5,914 nucleotides of DNA, taken from the NCBI GenBank assembly GCA_003602535.1, contig QQSA01000092.1, forward strand, positions 7,927 through 13,840. The letters run 5' to 3'. The first letter of the stretch is position 1, and each line of letters begins with the position of its first letter. The position numbers were made by a program, and so were the translations under genes. The DNA is from Candidatus Poseidoniales archaeon (GTDB taxonomy: Archaea > Thermoplasmatota > Poseidoniia > Poseidoniales > Poseidoniaceae). Shown in pieces: positions 3,065 to 5,914 of the stretch. The notes beneath the pieces were generated by a model. It was not told the origin of the DNA and did not search any database. It worked only from the letters and a program-made list of their open reading frames with translations.

Positions 3065-5914
3065 ACTCAAGTCGTAATAACAGAAGCAATACAAGTCGTG
3101 GATGGTGGTAGCACATCCGACAGAATGTCTGCCGTTTCATCAGACTCCGAAGGCAACGTCCACGTTGTTTGGAGCCGATCTAATCAGCATCTGTACTACT
3201 CCATGATTTCACCACGCGGAGAGACACTGATTGATGCCACACAAGTAACAGGGGCGGGACTTCACAAAATTTACCATCCAGATATGGTCATTGACGACAA
3301 CGACATAGTCCACATTACCTGGGCAGATCATTCTGGTCAACACAAAATCATGTACACCGCACTTCATCCTTTCAACACCGCAATGGATGGTTCTACTACT
3401 GATGACGGAACCCTAACTGCGATCGATGATTACATTGTAGCACAGCATATTAACAACCGAGACTGGCCTGCAATTGATGTTGATAGCAAAGGCAACGTCC
3501 ACATCGTATGGCAAGACAACTATGACAGTCTCGATATGTTTTTCCAACAACCACAGATTTACTACAAAATGCTACAGCCAGATTACAGCGTACAGAATGT
3601 AGTCGTTCTTTTCGACGACACTCTACTTACTCCAATTATTGGACACAAAGGACACCCGGATATTGTTGTAGATGCTAATGATCTAGTACAAATTGCCTGG
3701 GACGATACTCGTGGTGGCAAGGTCGAATTGGTTTTCGTAGTAGATACATCAGGTTCTATGTACTCTGAATGGGCAGATGTTTGTACCGTTATTTACGGCG
3801 GCAACTTCCAATCAGGTGGTAACTTCCAAGGAATTAAACCAATGTTGGAAGAAGGAAACATGACTGTTTACGAAACAATTTACGGACTAGGAGGAACACT
3901 TCCTGGCGCTGCAAGTCAGGGTAATTGCGCCCAGCACAACAAGAACTCTGGACCGAGAAACACCGCTCTTGGGCTTGTTAACAACGACGACTCAGGTGGA
4001 TTAAGAACTCTGCCGGGAACTGTTTACAACGGCGCAACATACTCCGGCTATTCTGGAGAAGATTGGGGACCAGGTTCTAACTGGGCTTGTCTTTCTTGGA
4101 AAGATGCAATAGGTAACGTTCCAGGAAATCCACCAACATCTTCAGATCACAAGTGGAACCCTAATGCTACAAAGATAGTTCTTCCAATTTCTGACGAGGG
4201 GCCGAAAGACGGAGACCCTTCTCAGCAAGCAGATGATACTACTTCGATTAACGAAGCCCACGACAACTGTCTCAACGCAGGAGTCATTCCAGTTGGATTG
4301 TACGGACAATCTTACGGTGGCGCAGGCAATATCGAATCTCACATGAGAGATTTGGCTCAATGTCCTAATGGCGTAGTTTCCACATCAGCTAGAAACTGCC
4401 CAGGAACCTCAATACGATCTACTGATGCTGGAGGACAAACCTACGAATTCCCATCTGGAACCGGAGGAGCTAGCCAAATGCAACTTCTTGTAGAAGCAAT
4501 GGTTTACATCTCCACCAACAACTCTCGTGAAATCTTCATGACAGTATTGGATCCTTATGGTAAGATGGATAATGACCCACAATGGGTTCCTGGACAACCA
4601 GGTCACACAACCTTAGGCAATGGATACGCAGAAGATATGGGCAGAGGAAGTGAAGGCCACCTTGTAGTGGTAAACGACACACGTGTTACAATAGATGACG
4701 CATTCTCATTCCACCCATCAATCGGAGTGGATATGCAAGGAAATACACACATTGCTTGGATGGATGGTCGTGACTATGGATTTGAGAAGAATGTTCCATA
4801 CGAGATTTACTACACCAAACTGCGCCTACAAGGTGCAGGAGAATGGGACGGTGTTCCTCAAGGATTGTCCACATATGCAATCAAGAGAGTTGAAGATACA
4901 CCGATTTCAGAAGTAGAAGGACAGCAACAAATGCCTCAAGGAAGCAGCCAGAACTCTGCTTACCCTGCACTTCTAACCGACCCTCAAAACAATGTTCACA
5001 TCGCTTGGCTGGATTTCGGCAATGCAAGTGCCGGAGAAGAGATTCGCTATGCTAGATTGAACGCTACAGACGAAACAGGTCCAGGAGAGACAGCATTAGA
5101 TCCATGGAATTCTACAGCTGTAACATCATGGTCGTCGTTCAAATTGGGTCCAAACCAATTATCAAAACCGTCGCTTGGACAACCTCCTGCATTCTCTAAC
5201 GATTTAGGAAGCGGAGCCCATATCGCTTGGTCGGATACTAACAAGTGTTCAGATGAAAGCAATGGTGGGCCTTGGACTATTTGTTACTCACACGTCCTAA
5301 CAGGACAAGTAGATATCGAGTTCGACGCAGGTGAAACATACTATCACGTAATAGAGCCTGGGGAACAAACAATTTACAATTTAACAATCAACAACACAAC
5401 ACCGGGTCCTAAGGATCTGGTGGCAGATACATACAATCTAAATTTGACAGGTATGCCTGAGAATTGGACAGCAAACCTCTACTTCTCTAACAATCATACT
5501 GCTATCTTTGATGACACCCCAATTTTCCTTGAAGGAGGGGAAATGGCCCGTATGTACTTACGAGTTAGAGCACCTTCGATTTACCAAGCAAATGAAGATC
5601 AACTAGCTTACATCACAGTTTCAGCAATCTCTCAGAAAGACCCAGCAATTAGGTCTGAGAGACTAACCCTGACTCTGATGGACGTTGTGCACGGAATCGA
5701 CTTGGATACTAGCCACAGAATGGCCGATGTAGAACAAGGCCAGACCGCGATATTCTCTATCACAGTCACCAATACTGGAAATGTATTCGACACATTCGCA
5801 TTCTATGATCCGAACACTCTTGAAGGACAACAAGAATGGCTATTGCCGTTTGGTTGGGGAGTAGACTTCCCACTACAAGTTTCACTAGATCCGGGACAAA
5901 CTGTAACTAAGAAT
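2975..5914 (+). CDS. Large secreted beta-propeller/VWA protein (partial, C-terminus beyond window)
   Basis: An uninterrupted frame of 980 codons from ATG 2975 to the window edge; no stop is reached. Order of parts: signal peptide (1-30); three complete blade motifs and the first half of a fourth, with conserved tryptophans W66, W116, W179 and W242; a VWA domain (about 250-515) with MIDAS-type motif D257-T-S259-G-S261; the second half of blade 4 (about 517-535); three more blades (W595, W678, W752); then two beta-sandwich domains (about 780-890 and from 903). The propeller repeat resembles sialidase/BNR-like propellers, but I see no sialidase catalytic set, so an enzyme role is not supported. 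VWA domains bind protein or glycan ligands through a divalent metal. The inferred job is extracellular binding or adhesion, with the remaining C-terminus probably providing surface anchoring. I counted eight cysteines, six of them in the VWA insert (270, 318, 372, 432, 463, 475) and two in blade 7 (758, 770), consistent with disulfides outside the cell. It has its own candidate promoter and is likely a separate transcript. Confidence 0.9.
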   Translation, partial: MGQKAKSVSLAAIMLLSTLSALLVAAPAAATQVVITEAIQVVDGGSTSDRMSAVSSDSEGNVHVVWSRSNQHLYYSMISPRGETLIDATQVTGAGLHKIYHPDMVIDDNDIVHITWADHSGQHKIMYTALHPFNTAMDGSTTDDGTLTAIDDYIVAQHINNRDWPAIDVDSKGNVHIVWQDNYDSLDMFFQQPQIYYKMLQPDYSVQNVVVLFDDTLLTPIIGHKGHPDIVVDANDLVQIAWDDTRGGKVELVFVVDTSGSMYSEWADVCTVIYGGNFQSGGNFQGIKPMLEEGNMTVYETIYGLGGTLPGAASQGNCAQHNKNSGPRNTALGLVNNDDSGGLRTLPGTVYNGATYSGYSGEDWGPGSNWACLSWKDAIGNVPGNPPTSSDHKWNPNATKIVLPISDEGPKDGDPSQQADDTTSINEAHDNCLNAGVIPVGLYGQSYGGAGNIESHMRDLAQCPNGVVSTSARNCPGTSIRSTDAGGQTYEFPSGTGGASQMQLLVEAMVYISTNNSREIFMTVLDPYGKMDNDPQWVPGQPGHTTLGNGYAEDMGRGSEGHLVVVNDTRVTIDDAFSFHPSIGVDMQGNTHIAWMDGRDYGFEKNVPYEIYYTKLRLQGAGEWDGVPQGLSTYAIKRVEDTPISEVEGQQQMPQGSSQNSAYPALLTDPQNNVHIAWLDFGNASAGEEIRYARLNATDETGPGETALDPWNSTAVTSWSSFKLGPNQLSKPSLGQPPAFSNDLGSGAHIAWSDTNKCSDESNGGPWTICYSHVLTGQVDIEFDAGETYYHVIEPGEQTIYNLTINNTTPGPKDLVADTYNLNLTGMPENWTANLYFSNNHTAIFDDTPIFLEGGEMARMYLRVRAPSIYQANEDQLAYITVSAISQKDPAIRSERLTLTLMDVVHGIDLDTSHRMADVEQGQTAIFSITVTNTGNVFDTFAFYDPNTLEGQQEWLLPFGWGVDFPLQVSLDPGQTVTKN
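3722..4519 (+). other. VWA domain inserted within propeller blade 4
   Basis: Residues 250-515. It opens with strand VELVFVVD and the metal-binding motif DTSGS (257-261), then has a core strand KIVLPISDEGPKDGD (400-414) whose D407 fits the distal MIDAS aspartate, then CLNAGVIPVGLYG (432-444) as the next core strand, DLAQCPNG (459-466), and a closing helix QMQLLVEAMVYIS. The domain is larger than the usual 180-200 residues. The extra length lies between about 263 and 395 and is rich in Gly, Asn, Ser and Tyr. T308 is one candidate for the threonine ligand, but this is not certain. Six cysteines fall inside the domain. Confidence 0.85.
3797..3832 (+). repeat. Short tandem duplication GGNFQ-S-GGNFQ-G in the VWA domain
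   Basis: Two adjacent 18-base units encode GGNFQS and GGNFQG (residues 275-286). The AACTTCCAA core is identical, while both glycine codons differ at the third position (GGC GGC versus GGT GGT), so the duplication is not brand new. It lies just after the MIDAS loop helix, in the expanded region of the VWA domain. Confidence 0.8.
5315..5914 (+). other. Two extracellular beta-sandwich (NEW3/CARDB-like) domains, second one cut by window end
   Basis: Residues about 781-902 and 903-980. Each opens with a pattern typical of Ig-like domains of the NEW3/CARDB kind: VIEPGEQTIYNLTINNTT (792-809), and later VEQGQTAIFSITVTNTGNVFDTF. In such families G-(E/Q)-x-x-x-(Y/F)-x-(L/I)-x-(I/V)-x-N is the strand pair following the conserved PG/QG turn. 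The first domain continues through MPENWTANLYF and GEMARMYLRVRAP. The second ends in SLDPGQTVTKN at the window edge, where another strand would normally follow. These domains usually act as spacers on the cell surface. Confidence 0.65.

Larger units (their letters stand above)
3140..5239 (+). repeat. Seven beta-propeller blade motifs (protein-level repeat)
   Basis: Seven divergent copies of a motif of the form [VI]-D-x-x-G-N-x-H-I-x-W-x-D: SDSEGNVHVVW (residues 56-66), DDNDIVHITWAD (107-118), DSKGNVHIVWQD (170-181), DANDLVQIAWDD (233-244), DMQGNTHIAWMD (586-597), DPQNNVHIAWLD (669-680) and DLGSGAHIAWSD (743-754). Most copies are preceded by a short strand with a proline, such as HPDMVI, WPAIDV, HPDIVV, HPSIGV or YPALLT, and followed 5-15 residues later by a strand such as LYYSMISP, KIMYTALHP, QIYYKMLQP, EIYYTKLRL or ICYSHVLTG. 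Spacing between conserved tryptophans is 50, 63 and 63 residues, then 353 across the VWA insert, then 83 and 74. Seven copies suggest a seven-bladed propeller. Confidence 0.85.

Noticed and set aside
3100..5240. Sialidase (neuraminidase) enzyme from the propeller repeats
   Set aside because: The blade motif is sialidase-like, but I could not identify the arginine triad or the Tyr/Glu pair, so only the fold is supported.
4142..5262. Short open frames of 64-73 codons on both strands inside the secreted protein
   Set aside because: They overlap an uninterrupted frame with signal peptide, VWA and repeat motifs, and none shows a recognisable domain.
1..5914. Mobile element, CRISPR array, tRNA or rRNA
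   Set aside because: No transposase-like frame, terminal repeats, spaced direct repeats or tRNA-like cloverleaf was seen on either strand.

Overview
The window most likely comes from an uncultivated marine planktonic archaeon of the Poseidoniia type (Marine Group II/III, Thermoplasmatota). This is inferred, not proven. The reasons are: tightly packed genes on one strand with short gaps and an ATGA overlap, a GTG start, candidate TATA-like elements, a small protein resembling archaeal DUF2299, and a very large secreted repeat protein with a von Willebrand factor A (VWA) domain of a kind common in these genomes. No mobile element, RNA gene, CRISPR array or pseudogene is visible.

Layout, all on the + strand: (1) positions 1-186 are the last 61 codons of a flavoprotein, probably succinate dehydrogenase/fumarate reductase subunit A. 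(2) 233-670 is a HIT-family (histidine triad) nucleotide hydrolase. (3) 667-2214 is a membrane-associated PlsC-type glycerol-phosphate acyltransferase with three predicted C-terminal membrane segments, overlapping the HIT gene by 4 bases. (4) 2228-2878 is a soluble DUF2299-like protein starting 13 bases after the acyltransferase. Genes 2-4 look like one transcription unit. (5) After a 96-base gap with candidate promoter elements and a ribosome binding site, 2975-5914 is the first 980 codons of a secreted protein that runs off the window end.

The large secreted protein is the most unusual item. Reading it by eye gives a signal peptide, then seven copies of a beta-propeller blade motif (D-x-x-G-N-x-H-I-x-W type), then two extracellular beta-sandwich domains. 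A VWA domain with a DTSGS metal-binding motif sits inside the fourth blade: the first half of that blade lies before the VWA domain and the matching second half resumes about 265 residues later. The whole looks like a seven-bladed propeller displaying a metal-dependent binding domain from one blade, probably a cell-surface adhesion or ligand-binding protein.

The HIT, acyltransferase and DUF2299-like genes have no obvious shared pathway. The acyltransferase is notable because fatty-acid ester transfer to glycerol phosphate is not part of classical archaeal ether-lipid synthesis.
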